A stretch of DNA of 64,000 nucleotides from Microbacterium sp. Au-Mic1 (GTDB lineage: Bacteria > Actinomycetota > Actinomycetes > Actinomycetales > Microbacteriaceae), in NCBI RefSeq assembly GCF_021341785.1, contig NZ_JAJTTF010000003.1, forward strand, positions 124,001-188,000, written 5' to 3'. Below the pieces are notes generated by a model. It saw only the letters and a program-made list of their open reading frames with translations, was not told where the DNA came from and made no database searches. The position numbers and the translations under genes were made by a program. How positions within the stretch are numbered: position 1 is the stretch's first letter; every line of letters begins with the position of its first letter. Of the stretch, positions 27,002 to 34,842 are shown one piece after another.

Positions 27002-27642
27002 AGGCTCTCCAGCCATCCGTCGAGGAACCGGCGCACGTCGGCCAGCTCCTCCTCGGACACACTGTGCGTGAGACCCGGGTACACGCGCCCGGTCAGCTCC
27101 ACGTGATCCGGCAGCCACTGCGCGGTGTGCACGATGAGGGCGGGCGGGATGACGTCGTCCCGCGAGCCGCGCCCCCAGAACATCGGGGTGCGGCGCTCGC
27201 GCAGCTCGGCGTCGCCGGGCAGGTCCCCGGGGGCCGCGTAGCCGCTGAGGTTCACCACCGCGGCGATCCGCTTCGGATCCCTGCGGGCCGCCTGCAGCGC
27301 CACCGAGGCGCCCTGGGAGAACCCGAGGAGGGCGATCGAGGAGGCATCCGCGGCCTCGGCGTCGATCCAGCGCAACACGGCATCGGCGGCGGCGGTCACC
27401 GATGCCGGATCGCGGCGCTCCAGCTCGTCGATCGGGTACCAGGATCGTCCGGGCATCGGCCACGGTGCGGGCAGCGGCGCGGGCAGCGACGCCACGGTCG
27501 CTCCCTCGGGCAGGAACGGCACGAGCGAGAACAGGTCGCGCTCATCGGATCCGTAGCCGTGCAGCAGCAGGAGCAGCGGCAGCTCCTCGCCCTGTCGCGC
27601 CCAGTGCACCGCGCTGCGATCGATCTCCACGGGTTCGGCCAT
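26965..27642 (-). CDS. Alpha/beta-hydrolase, phospholipase/carboxylesterase family
   Basis: 225 residues. Alpha/beta-hydrolase features: LLLLHGYGSDERDLF near residue 25 (oxyanion-hole HGYG), nucleophile elbow LLGFSQGAS (candidate Ser near 109), candidate Asp in SRDDVIPP and His in GLTHSVSEEE. This is the pattern of the Abhydrolase_2 carboxylesterases that act on short acyl esters. No signal peptide. The start ATG 27642 is supported by a CAGGAT box 6 nt upstream and by homology beginning there; the frame continues upstream by chance. Confidence 0.85.
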   Translation of the reverse strand: MAEPVEIDRSAVHWARQGEELPLLLLLHGYGSDERDLFSLVPFLPEGATVASLPAPLPAPWPMPGRSWYPIDELERRDPASVTAAADAVLRWIDAEAADASSIALLGFSQGASVALQAARRDPKRIAAVVNLSGYAAPGDLPGDAELRERRTPMFWGRGSRDDVIPPALIVHTAQWLPDHVELTGRVYPGLTHSVSEEELADVRRFLDGWLESLQDPAPPESAEG

Positions 27643-27648
27643 GCCTCC

Positions 27649-27654
27649 ATCCTG
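27649..27654 (-). promoter_or_regulatory. -10 box CAGGAT of the esterase
   Basis: Minus strand CAGGAT, gap GGAGGC, then ATG 27642; same layout as the PspC gene. Confidence 0.45.
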
Positions 27655-27768
27655 CCTCAGCGTGCGCCACGGCGGACCCGCTTCGTCCGCGGGTGGACCC
27701 GGCCGTCTGCGGGGCCGGGAAACCGCGGCGCGGAGACGCGCTGGGGGAGACGCTGGTAGAAAGAGACC

Positions 27769-28392
27769 ATGGCGGTACGCACACCCGACCCCGATCCGGC
27801 CGACGACGACGGTCTCCCCGACGCGCTGTCCGGGCTGTCCGGCGGACTCGACGCGCTCGGCGCGTCGGGCGGGGCGAATCCCGGCTGGCTGACCGACTTC
27901 GAACTCGCCCAGGCGCGACGCCGCCTGCCGATGCTCTACGTCGAGGCGGTGCCGGTGCGCACCGACGGATCCGGCGTGGTCACGGACATCGGGATACTGC
28001 TGCGCGCGACACCGCTGGGGGAGATGACGCGGACGATCGTGTCCGGTCGGGTGCGCTACGGCGAGACCGTGCGCGATGCGCTGTTCCGGCACCTGGAGAA
28101 CGACCTCGGCCCGATGGCCTTCCCGATGCTGCCGCCGTCGCCCGCCCCGTTCACGGTCGCCGAGTACTTCCCGATCCCCGGCGTGAGCGCGTACCACGAT
28201 GACCGCCAGCATGCGGTGTCGCTGGCGTTCGTGGTGCCGGTGACAGGCACCTGCGAGCCACGTCAGGACGCGCTCGAGGTGACCTGGTTCAGCCCCGAGG
28301 ACGCCGCGAGCGATGCGCTCGCCGCCGAGATGGAGGGCGGCCGGGGCACGCTCATCCGCCAGGCGCTCGCGCACCTCGGCCTGCTGCGCTGA
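27769..28392 (+). CDS. NUDIX-like protein (DUF4916 type)
   Basis: 207 residues. Residues about 48-205 resemble a NUDIX fold: the segment GRVRYGETVRDALFRHLENDLG lines up with the Nudix box Gx5Ex7REUxEExGU but has His in place of the catalytic REU glutamate, so hydrolase activity is doubtful. This matches the actinobacterial DUF4916 proteins. The N-terminal 45 residues are Asp/Gly/Leu-rich. AGAAAGAG precedes the ATG, which is also 6 nt after TAGAAA. Transcribed alone between two minus-strand genes. Confidence 0.8.
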   Translation: MAVRTPDPDPADDDGLPDALSGLSGGLDALGASGGANPGWLTDFELAQARRRLPMLYVEAVPVRTDGSGVVTDIGILLRATPLGEMTRTIVSGRVRYGETVRDALFRHLENDLGPMAFPMLPPSPAPFTVAEYFPIPGVSAYHDDRQHAVSLAFVVPVTGTCEPRQDALEVTWFSPEDAASDALAAEMEGGRGTLIRQALAHLGLLR

Positions 28393-28422
28393 CGCGGGAC
28401 CGGGGATCCGGAAGGCGGATCC

Positions 28423-29490
28423 CTACCGGCTGGTCTCCTGCGCGACGAGCGCGACCAGCGCGTCGATGTCTGACTCGGCGGTGTCGAAGCCGCACATCCA
28501 GCGCACCTCGTTGCGCGCGGCATCCCAGTCGTAGAACCGGAACGTCTCGCGCAGGCGGTCGGCGACGCCGTTCGGCAGAGTCGCGAACACGCCGTTCGAC
28601 TGGGTCTGCTGGGTGAAGCCCACGCCCTGGATGGATCCGTCGGCGATGCCGGCTTCGAGAGAGGAGCGCAGGCGCTGGGCCATCGCATTCGCGTGCCGTG
28701 CGTTGCGCAGGTACAGGTCGCCTTCAAGCAGCGCGATGAGCTGCGCGGACACGAAGCGCATCTTGGAGGCCAGCTGCATGTTGAACTTGCGGGAGTAGAC
28801 CAGGCCGTCGGCGGCGCCCGGGGTCAGGACGACGATCGCCTCGCCGAGCATCGCGCCGTTCTTGGTGCCGCCGAAGCTCAGCACGTCCACGCCGGCATCG
28901 CGCGTGAAGGCGCGCAGGGGCAGGTCGAGGGCGGCGGCGGCGTTCGAGAGGCGGGCGCCGTCGAGGTGCAGCTTCATGCCGCGCTCATGCGCGTGGTCGG
29001 CCAGCGCTCGGATCTCGTCCGCGGTGTAGAGCGTACCGACCTCAGTGGACTGCGTGATCGAGACGACCAGCGGCTGGGCGCGGTGCTCGTCGCCCCACCC
29101 CCACGCCTCCCGGTCGACGAGCTCGGGCGTGAGCTTACCGTCCTCGGTGGGCACCGACAGGATCTTGAAGCCGCCGATGCGCTCGGGCGCTCCGCCCTCG
29201 TCGACGTTGATGTGCGCGGTCGTGGCCGAGATCACGGCGCCCCAGCGGGGCAGCATCGCCTGCAGACCCGTCACGTTGGCGCCGGTGCCGTTGAAGACGG
29301 GGAAGGCCTCCACACCCTCGCCGAAGTGCTGCCGGAAGACCTCCTGCAGCCGCTCGGTGTACTGGTCTTCGCCGTAGGCGATCTGGTGGCCGTCGTTGGC
29401 CTCGACGATCGCCGCGAGCACCTCGGGGTGGATGCCGGAATAGTTGTCGGACGCGAAGCCGCGCAGGGCTGTATCGTGCAGAACGCTCAC
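28423..29490 (-). CDS. Threonine aldolase-like PLP enzyme (beta-eliminating lyase family)
   Basis: 355 residues, fold type I PLP enzyme. Schiff-base lysine Lys210 in SFGGTKNGAM; the HLDGARLSNAA segment (175-185) contains the cofactor-contacting Asp and Arg. FNGTGANVTGLQ binds the PLP phosphate. Low-specificity L-threonine aldolases cleave L-threonine/allo-threonine to glycine and acetaldehyde; substrate stereochemistry is not predictable here. GTG start at 29490, preceded by TAGACT 6 nt upstream and no Shine-Dalgarno. Divergent from the MFS gene. Confidence 0.9.
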   Translation of the reverse strand: MSVLHDTALRGFASDNYSGIHPEVLAAIVEANDGHQIAYGEDQYTERLQEVFRQHFGEGVEAFPVFNGTGANVTGLQAMLPRWGAVISATTAHINVDEGGAPERIGGFKILSVPTEDGKLTPELVDREAWGWGDEHRAQPLVVSITQSTEVGTLYTADEIRALADHAHERGMKLHLDGARLSNAAAALDLPLRAFTRDAGVDVLSFGGTKNGAMLGEAIVVLTPGAADGLVYSRKFNMQLASKMRFVSAQLIALLEGDLYLRNARHANAMAQRLRSSLEAGIADGSIQGVGFTQQTQSNGVFATLPNGVADRLRETFRFYDWDAARNEVRWMCGFDTAESDIDALVALVAQETSR

Positions 29491-29496
29491 CGGTCC

Positions 29497-29502
29497 AGTC
29501 TA
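29497..29502 (-). promoter_or_regulatory. -10 box TAGACT of the threonine aldolase gene
   Basis: Minus strand TAGACT, 6 nt to the GTG at 29490. Confidence 0.6.
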
Positions 29503-29583
29503 TTCTGCGGCGGTCCGCTCACGGGGCCGCCGGGCGCGTTCGCGGAAGCCCCGCCCGGGTTCCGGATGTCCCCACCCCGTCCT

Positions 29584-29589
29584 ACGCTC
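29584..29589 (+). promoter_or_regulatory. -10 box TACGCT of the MFS gene
   Basis: TACGCT, 6 nt (CGAGGA) to ATG 29596. Confidence 0.6.
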
Positions 29590-29595
29590 GAGGAC

Positions 29596-31077
29596 ATGAA
29601 GGGCACCGTCGCCTCGCGGGCATTCGTCGGCGTGCTCGTCAACACGCTGATCGCCAACGTGACGACGAGCTTCCTCTGGTTCGCGCTCACGTTCTGGGTC
29701 TACATCCAGACGCATTCGGTGCTCGCCACGGGTGTCATCGGCGGCGCCTACATGCTCTTCATCGCGTTCTTCGCCATGGTGTTCGGCACGATCGTCGACC
29801 GGCACCGCAAGCACACGGTGATGGTGCTGTCGAGCGTGGTCTCCGCCGCCGCCTTCCTCGTCGCGGGCGGCATCTACCTGGCGCGCCCGGAAGCCTCGCT
29901 GCTGGATCTCGGCGGACCCTGGTTCTGGCTGTTCTCGGCGGTGATCCTGTTCGGGGGAGTGATCGAGCAGCTGCGCAATATCGCGCTCTCCACCACGGTG
30001 ACGCTGCTCGTGCCGACGGAGAAGCACGCCAACGCCAACGGTCTGGTCGGCACCGTGCAGGGCATCGCCTTCCTGGTCACGAGCGTGTTCTCCGGCCTGT
30101 CGATCGGCTTCCTCGGCATGGGGTGGACCCTCGCGATCGCCATCGCGGCGATGATCCTCACCCTGCTCCATCTGCTGTTCCTGCGGATCCCCGAGGGGCG
30201 CCCGAAGCCGGATCCCGACGCACCCGGCGCGCTCGACCTCCGCGGCAGCGCGAGGGCGATCAGGCAGGCCCCCGGGCTGTTCGCGCTGATCGTGTTCTCG
30301 ACGTTCAACAACCTCATCGGGGGCGTCTACCTGGCGCTCATGGATCCCTACGGGCTGACCCTGTTCGACGCGCAGACCTGGGGTTTCGCGCTCGCCTTCT
30401 CCTCGACGGGGTTCCTGATCGGAGGCGCCGTCGTGGCGAAGTACGGGCTCGGTGCGAAGCCGATGCGCACCATGCTGCTGGTCGTGATGGCGATGGGGCT
30501 GCTCGGCGCGATCTTCATGCTGCGCGAGTGGTGGCCGCTCTACGTCGTCGGCATGTGGATCTACATGGCGCTGGTTCCGCCCGTCGAGGCGGCAGAGCAG
30601 ACCGTGATCCAGAAGGTCGTGCCGTTCGCGCGGCAGGGGCGTGTGTTCGGCGTGGCGGCGGCGATGGAGGCGGCCGCTGCTCCCGTCACGGCGTTCCTCA
30701 TCGCCCCGCTCGCCGAGTTCCTGATCATCCCCTACATGAAGGGCGACGCCGGGCAGCGGCAGTGGGGGTGGCTGCTCGGGGAGGGAGAGGCGCGCGGTAT
30801 CGCCCTGATCTGCCTGTGGGCCGGGCTCATCATGGTGCTCGTCGGGGGTCTTGCGTTCTTCACCCGCTCGTACCGCAGGCTCACGGAGCTCTACGCGCAG
30901 GCCCCCGAGCAGGTTGTCGCCGAGCAGATCCCTCTGGACGATCTCGCGACCGGGGGCACCGCCGTCCCGGCAGAGCGGGTCGCAGCGCCCGACGGTCGGG
31001 ACGGGCCGGAACGGACTTCTGCGGCGGATGCGTCCGCGGATGCGCCCGCACCCGCGGACGCCGAAGACCGGGGCTGA
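29596..31077 (+). CDS. MFS transporter
   Basis: 493 residues with about twelve hydrophobic segments; residues 1-440 are membrane-embedded and the last 50 are an acidic/Ala-rich tail. The first cytoplasmic loop GTIVDRHRKHTVMVLSS is the MFS motif A equivalent (G-x3-D-R-x2-R/K). Similar proteins belong to the MFS_3/EntS-like drug or siderophore exporter groups. No neighbouring regulator indicates a substrate. The stop codon falls inside a 20-bp perfect tandem duplication (31070-31109). Confidence 0.88.
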   Translation: MKGTVASRAFVGVLVNTLIANVTTSFLWFALTFWVYIQTHSVLATGVIGGAYMLFIAFFAMVFGTIVDRHRKHTVMVLSSVVSAAAFLVAGGIYLARPEASLLDLGGPWFWLFSAVILFGGVIEQLRNIALSTTVTLLVPTEKHANANGLVGTVQGIAFLVTSVFSGLSIGFLGMGWTLAIAIAAMILTLLHLLFLRIPEGRPKPDPDAPGALDLRGSARAIRQAPGLFALIVFSTFNNLIGGVYLALMDPYGLTLFDAQTWGFALAFSSTGFLIGGAVVAKYGLGAKPMRTMLLVVMAMGLLGAIFMLREWWPLYVVGMWIYMALVPPVEAAEQTVIQKVVPFARQGRVFGVAAAMEAAAAPVTAFLIAPLAEFLIIPYMKGDAGQRQWGWLLGEGEARGIALICLWAGLIMVLVGGLAFFTRSYRRLTELYAQAPEQVVAEQIPLDDLATGGTAVPAERVAAPDGRDGPERTSAADASADAPAPADAEDRG

Positions 31078-31109
31078 CCCGGAGTCGCCGGGGCTGACCC
31101 GGAGTCGCC
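31070..31109. repeat. Perfect 20-bp tandem duplication
   Basis: GGGGCTGACCCGGAGTCGCC twice with no change. The first copy includes the last codons and stop of the MFS gene, so copy number does not alter the protein but would alter the 3' end. Confidence 0.95.
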
Positions 31110-31157
31110 AGGGCGCGGCGCCTTGACCGGATCCGGCGAGTACGGGAGCATGCGGGA

Positions 31158-31850
31158 GTGAGCCAGCCCGCCGCGGATGCCGAGACACCGACGTCAGAGC
31201 CGAGCCATCCTCTGCTCTCCGCCGAACGGTTGAAGGCCTTCGAGGATGCGGTCGTCGCGATCGCGATGACGCTGTTGATCCTGCCGCTGCTGGAGAGCGT
31301 TTCCGAGTTCGCGCGCGAGGGCAAGAGTTCGCTCGAGTTCGTGCAGGAGGAGCACAGCCAGCTCTTCAGCTTCGGATTGAGCTTCCTCATCATCGCCGTC
31401 TTCTGGATGACCCATCATCGTGTCTTCGACCGCGTCGAGAAGGTCACCTCCCCGCTCGTCTGGCTTCAGGTGGGTTGGATGCTCACGATCGTGTGGCTGC
31501 CGGTGTCGACGGCGCTGCTCGGTGCGATGGATCCCGACACGGCCCAGAAGCTGCTCTACATCGGGGCGCTGCTGGCGTCGTCGCTGTTCATGCTGGCGAC
31601 CCGACTGTATCTGCGCCGCCGCCCGGAGCTCCACCGGATCGACCCGGAATCGCTGCGTCGCGGCATCATCGCCGAGATCGTGACGAGCGCGATGTTCGCG
31701 ATCGCCCTCCTCATCGCCGTGCTGGTGCCGGCGATCGGCTACGGGGCGATGTTCCTGCTGGTGCTCTCGGGGCCCGTTCAGGCGCTCTTCGCCCGTGGCA
31801 GGGTCAGCCGGAAGGGCCGTACCGCACAGGACAGCGCCGAACACGGCTGA
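31158..31850 (+). CDS. TMEM175-family (DUF1211) potassium-channel-like membrane protein
   Basis: 230 residues, six predicted helices. Helix 1 region RLKAFEDAVVAIAMTLLILPL (24-44) corresponds to the RxxxFSD motif of TMEM175 channels, with Glu replacing Ser. FWMTHHRVFDRVEKV is the conserved segment after helix 3. Bacterial members form tetrameric K+ channels without a classical selectivity filter; function here is inferred from family only. The GTG start follows GGGA; no nearby regulator. The C-terminal 20 residues are basic. Confidence 0.83.
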   Translation: MSQPAADAETPTSEPSHPLLSAERLKAFEDAVVAIAMTLLILPLLESVSEFAREGKSSLEFVQEEHSQLFSFGLSFLIIAVFWMTHHRVFDRVEKVTSPLVWLQVGWMLTIVWLPVSTALLGAMDPDTAQKLLYIGALLASSLFMLATRLYLRRRPELHRIDPESLRRGIIAEIVTSAMFAIALLIAVLVPAIGYGAMFLLVLSGPVQALFARGRVSRKGRTAQDSAEHG

Positions 31851-31893
31851 ACCGCGCTGCGCGGGACCAGGGTGACCGCGTGGCCGGATCCGG

Positions 31894-32583
31894 TCAGGCC
31901 ACGTCGATGACGCGGTCGTTCAGCTCGGACGCATCCTCGTCCCACAGAGCGACGATCCGCGCGGCGACCGCATCGATGACGTCGTCCAGGCCGCGCACGC
32001 GCAGCACCACGGCGGCGGCGCGCAGCGGCTGCTCGGCATCGCGGGCGGCCTTGGCGAAGCCCTGCGCGACGGCGCGCGTCCAGGCCTCGCTGGCCGCCTT
32101 CACGGCGGCGTAGTTCGCGCCGCCGGCGAGCGGCCGCGCCACCGCGATGGAGGAGACGATCGCGAACCGGCCCGCCTCGGAGGCGCGGAGGTCGGCGTCG
32201 AACGCGCGGCTCGTCACCCGCACCGCCGTGAAGGCCTGCTCGAGGGCGCGGTAGTCCTCCTCGGTCTGCCCGGCGAGGCCGCCGCCGCCGCGCCAGCCTC
32301 CGACCAGTGGCACCAGTCCGTCGACATGCTCGCCGTCATCGGCGAGGCGCGCGGCGAGCGCCGCGACCTCGGCCTCGTTCGTGAGCGAACACCGCTCGGT
32401 GCGGATCGATCCCGCGCCGCTCGTCCCGCTCGGATGCGCCGCCGCCGCGAGCGCGTCGAGCTTGCCCTGATCGCGCCCCACCGCGATCACCCGCGCTCCG
32501 GCGGTGATCAGGGCTCGTGCGATGGCGAGGCCGGACGGACTGGTCGCCCCGGCCAGGAGGACGGTGCGTCCTGCGGCGGTCAT
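31894..32583 (-). CDS. Short-chain dehydrogenase/reductase
   Basis: 229 residues. Cofactor motif GATSPSGLAIA (11-21) in place of the usual TGxxxGxG, followed by GRDQGKLDAL; active-site candidates are Ser in IVSSIAVA and the YxxxK of NYAAVKAA. The substrate is unknown. AGGGAG 6 nt before ATG 32583. It lies downstream of the DUF6421 gene on the same strand with a 126-nt gap occupied by a long palindrome. The pair and the divergent Lrp regulator may form one functional group (inference). Confidence 0.85.
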   Translation of the reverse strand: MTAAGRTVLLAGATSPSGLAIARALITAGARVIAVGRDQGKLDALAAAAHPSGTSGAGSIRTERCSLTNEAEVAALAARLADDGEHVDGLVPLVGGWRGGGGLAGQTEEDYRALEQAFTAVRVTSRAFDADLRASEAGRFAIVSSIAVARPLAGGANYAAVKAASEAWTRAVAQGFAKAARDAEQPLRAAAVVLRVRGLDDVIDAVAARIVALWDEDASELNDRVIDVA

Positions 32584-32633
32584 GGTGTCTCCCTGAGTCT
32601 CGTGTGCCCTCATCCAACCACCCTCTTCCGCGC

Positions 32634-32691
32634 GAGCCACCCCTTTTCGCGCGAGTCACACAGGGGTGGTTCGCGCGAAAAGGGGTGGCTC
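32634..32691. repeat. Palindromic element 2 (21-bp perfect arms)
   Basis: Arms 32634-32654 and 32671-32691 are perfect reverse complements around 16 nt. CGCGCGAGCCAC just at the left arm is repeated directly as CGCGCGAGTCAC at the arm-loop junction, so the middle copy can compete for pairing. Positioned between DUF6421 and SDR genes on the same transcript. Confidence 0.92.
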
Positions 32692-32709
32692 GGTGGGAGT
32701 GGGTGGAGC

Positions 32710-34140
32710 TCAGCCGTCGGTGCCGCGGATGCCCACGGTCGACTCGATGACCGGCTTCATCTTCTTGTCGAGCGTCTCGAAGAACATCGACAGCGGGAAC
32801 TCGTCGTCCAGCACCGCATCGGTGTAGCCCTTGGGCGCGCCGGCGAGGATCTCGTCGGACAGGCCGCGGGCCCACTGCGATGCGGGGTGCGGGGTGAGCG
32901 TGCCGCGGACCAGCTCGTACGCGGCGAGCCAGTGGGCGGTCTTGGGCCGGTCGATCGAGTGCCAGTACAGGTCGTCGATGGCGTCGCCGAGGGCCACCAC
33001 GGCATCGGGCACGTTGTCCCAGTCGAAGGCCAGTGCGGTGTCGGTCCAGTGCAGCACTCCGCGCTGGTGCAGCCAGGCGAACAGCAGCTGCCCGCCGACG
33101 GCGTCGTAGTTGCGCGTGCGGTTGCCGGTGATGGCGAAGCGGAAGATGCGGTCGAAGATCACCGCGTACTGCACGAGGTGTGCGTAGTCGTGCATCTCCT
33201 GCTCGCTCGGGGTGAGCTGCTCGCCGGCCGCGATGCGCGCGTCGAAGGCGCGCTCGATCTTGACCGACTCGCGGAACGCCGTCATGTCGCAGCGCATCTC
33301 CTCGAGCGAGTACAGGAAGAAGGGCATGCGCTGCTTGATCATGAACGGATCGAACGGCAGGTCGCCGCGCATGTGCGTGCGGTCGTGGATGATGTCCCAC
33401 ATCACGAAGGTCTTCTCGGCGAGCTCCTGGTCGTCGAGCATCGCGCTCGCGCGCTCCGGCAGCTCGAGGTTGGTGATCTCGCTCGCCGCGCGGACGACGC
33501 GGCGGTAGCGCGCGGCCTCGCGGTCCTGGAAGATCGCGCCCCAGGTGAAGGACGGGATCTCACGCATCGCGACGGTCTCCGGGAAGAGCACGGCCGAGTT
33601 GGTGTCGTAGCCGGGGGTGAAGTCGATCAGACGCAGCGAGACGAACAGCTTGTTGCCGTAGTCGCCGGCCTCGAGGTCGGCGATGAACTCCGGCCAGATC
33701 GTCTCGACGATGAGCGCCTCGACGAGACGGTCGCTCGAGCCGTTCTGCGTGTACATGGGGAACACGACGAGGTGGCGGATGCCGTCGACGCGGTGCTGCT
33801 GCGGCTGGAAGGCCATGAGCGAGTCGAGGAAGTCAGGAACGCCGAAGCCTTCGCGGGCCCAGCGCTCGAAGTCCACGATCGACGCGGCGAGGTACTCGGT
33901 GTCGTGCGGGAAAGCAGGAGCGAGTGCGCGGATGCCGGCGACGATCGCGGCGACGTGGGCGCGGGCGGCATCGTGGTCGTCCGCGTTCGGGACCGATCCA
34001 TCCTTGACCTGCAGCGGACGCAGCGCGATCGCGGCATCCTTGAGGAGCGTCCACGCGGCGCTGGTCTCGGCCACGGACGCGTCCTCGACGACCTCGGGTT
34101 CGCCGATGAGAGCGTTGCTGTGGGTGGTGATGAGGGACAT
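32710..34140 (-). CDS. DUF6421 family protein
   Basis: 476 residues, soluble, no signal peptide. The sequence belongs to a family of uncharacterised actinobacterial proteins (DUF6421). Notable features: HDRTH (252-256) followed by EEMRCD (280-285), spacing compatible with a metal site, and a conserved aromatic-rich C-terminal half (GNRTRNYDAVGGQLLFAWLH, LYWHSIDRPKTAHWLAAYELV). The name of the reaction is unknown. The ATG has GGAGGT 5 nt upstream. It is divergent from an Lrp-type gene with an operator-like palindrome between them and upstream of an SDR, suggesting an Lrp-controlled metabolic unit. Confidence 0.8.
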   Translation of the reverse strand: MSLITTHSNALIGEPEVVEDASVAETSAAWTLLKDAAIALRPLQVKDGSVPNADDHDAARAHVAAIVAGIRALAPAFPHDTEYLAASIVDFERWAREGFGVPDFLDSLMAFQPQQHRVDGIRHLVVFPMYTQNGSSDRLVEALIVETIWPEFIADLEAGDYGNKLFVSLRLIDFTPGYDTNSAVLFPETVAMREIPSFTWGAIFQDREAARYRRVVRAASEITNLELPERASAMLDDQELAEKTFVMWDIIHDRTHMRGDLPFDPFMIKQRMPFFLYSLEEMRCDMTAFRESVKIERAFDARIAAGEQLTPSEQEMHDYAHLVQYAVIFDRIFRFAITGNRTRNYDAVGGQLLFAWLHQRGVLHWTDTALAFDWDNVPDAVVALGDAIDDLYWHSIDRPKTAHWLAAYELVRGTLTPHPASQWARGLSDEILAGAPKGYTDAVLDDEFPLSMFFETLDKKMKPVIESTVGIRGTDG

Positions 34141-34164
34141 CGGGACCTCCGATCGTGGATTGCG

Positions 34165-34179
34165 CAGGAAATATTCCTG
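34165..34179. promoter_or_regulatory. Lrp-type operator candidate CAGGAA-ATA-TTCCTG
   Basis: A palindrome with 6-bp arms (8 bp including flanking G/C on each side) in the AT-rich gap between DUF6421 and the Lrp gene; fits the 15-bp degenerate sites of Lrp/AsnC proteins. Confidence 0.65.
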
Positions 34180-34199
34180 CAGAAATTCGCTGGCTCCGA

Positions 34200-34205
34200 T
34201 ATTAT
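34200..34205 (+). promoter_or_regulatory. -10 box TATTAT of the Lrp gene
   Basis: TATTAT, 7 nt before ATG 34213, with no Shine-Dalgarno. Confidence 0.65.
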
Positions 34206-34212
34206 TCCATGC

Positions 34213-34671
34213 ATGGACGATCCTGTCGACCTCGCTATCCTGGCCGCCATCTCGCAGGACGGGCGGGCCACGCTCGCGCAGCTCTCCGAGACTGTGGGGC
34301 TGTCGGTGTCGGCCGTGCAGGCGCGGCTGCGCCGGCTCGAGTCGCGCGGCGTCATCTCGGGCTACCGCCCCGTCATCGACGCCGAGGCGGTGGGCAAGCC
34401 GCTGGCTGCGTTCATCGAGATCACCCCGCTCGACCCCGCGCAGCCCGACAACGCGCCGGAGCTGCTCGAGCACCTCGATGCGATCGAGGCGTGCCATTCG
34501 ATCGCGGGCGATGCGAGTTACATGCTGTTCGCGAGGGTCGCGTCGCCGCGGCATCTGGAGCAGCTGGTCCGTGACATCCGCCTCGCTGCGAATGTCAGCA
34601 CGAGGACGACGGTCGTGCTGCAGACGTTCTACGAGCACCGTCCGGTCGTGCCGGCACTCGCCGATCGCTGA
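34213..34671 (+). CDS. Lrp/AsnC-family transcriptional regulator
   Basis: 152 residues. N-terminal HTH (LSETVGLSVSAVQARLRRLESRGVI in pieces, about 24-48) and a RAM/AsnC ligand domain (about 60-140; LLEHLDAIEACHSIAGDASYML). Family members bind amino acids or related metabolites and usually regulate themselves and an adjacent divergent gene. The in-frame ATG 34213 fits the -10 spacing; an ATG 4 nt earlier is out of frame. The last five codons and stop overlap the first unit of the 20-bp tandem array. Confidence 0.9.
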   Translation: MDDPVDLAILAAISQDGRATLAQLSETVGLSVSAVQARLRRLESRGVISGYRPVIDAEAVGKPLAAFIEITPLDPAQPDNAPELLEHLDAIEACHSIAGDASYMLFARVASPRHLEQLVRDIRLAANVSTRTTVVLQTFYEHRPVVPALADR

Positions 34672-34816
34672 TCGCGCTCGCCCATCGCCGGCCGTGCTCG
34701 CCGATCACTGACTGTGCTCGCCGGTCGCTCACCGCGCTCGCCGGTCGCTGACGGTGCTCGCCGGTCGCTGACCGTGATCGCCGATTGCTGACCGTGCTCG
34801 CCGATCGTTGAGCGCG
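34657..34816. repeat. Eight-unit 20-bp tandem array
   Basis: Eight consecutive 20-nt units with exact periodicity; best consensus CTCGCCGGTCGCTGACCGTG. Each contains a partly palindromic core GRTCGCTGAYC; divergence between units is mostly in this core. Begins in the end of the Lrp gene and ends before the globin stop (34843). No spacers, so not CRISPR. Confidence 0.92.
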
Positions 34817-34842
34817 GGCGAGGTCGTCGACCGCTGGCGGCG

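Noticed and set aside
34657..34816. CRISPR array
   Set aside because: Units are contiguous and 20 nt long with no unique spacers, and no cas genes are present.
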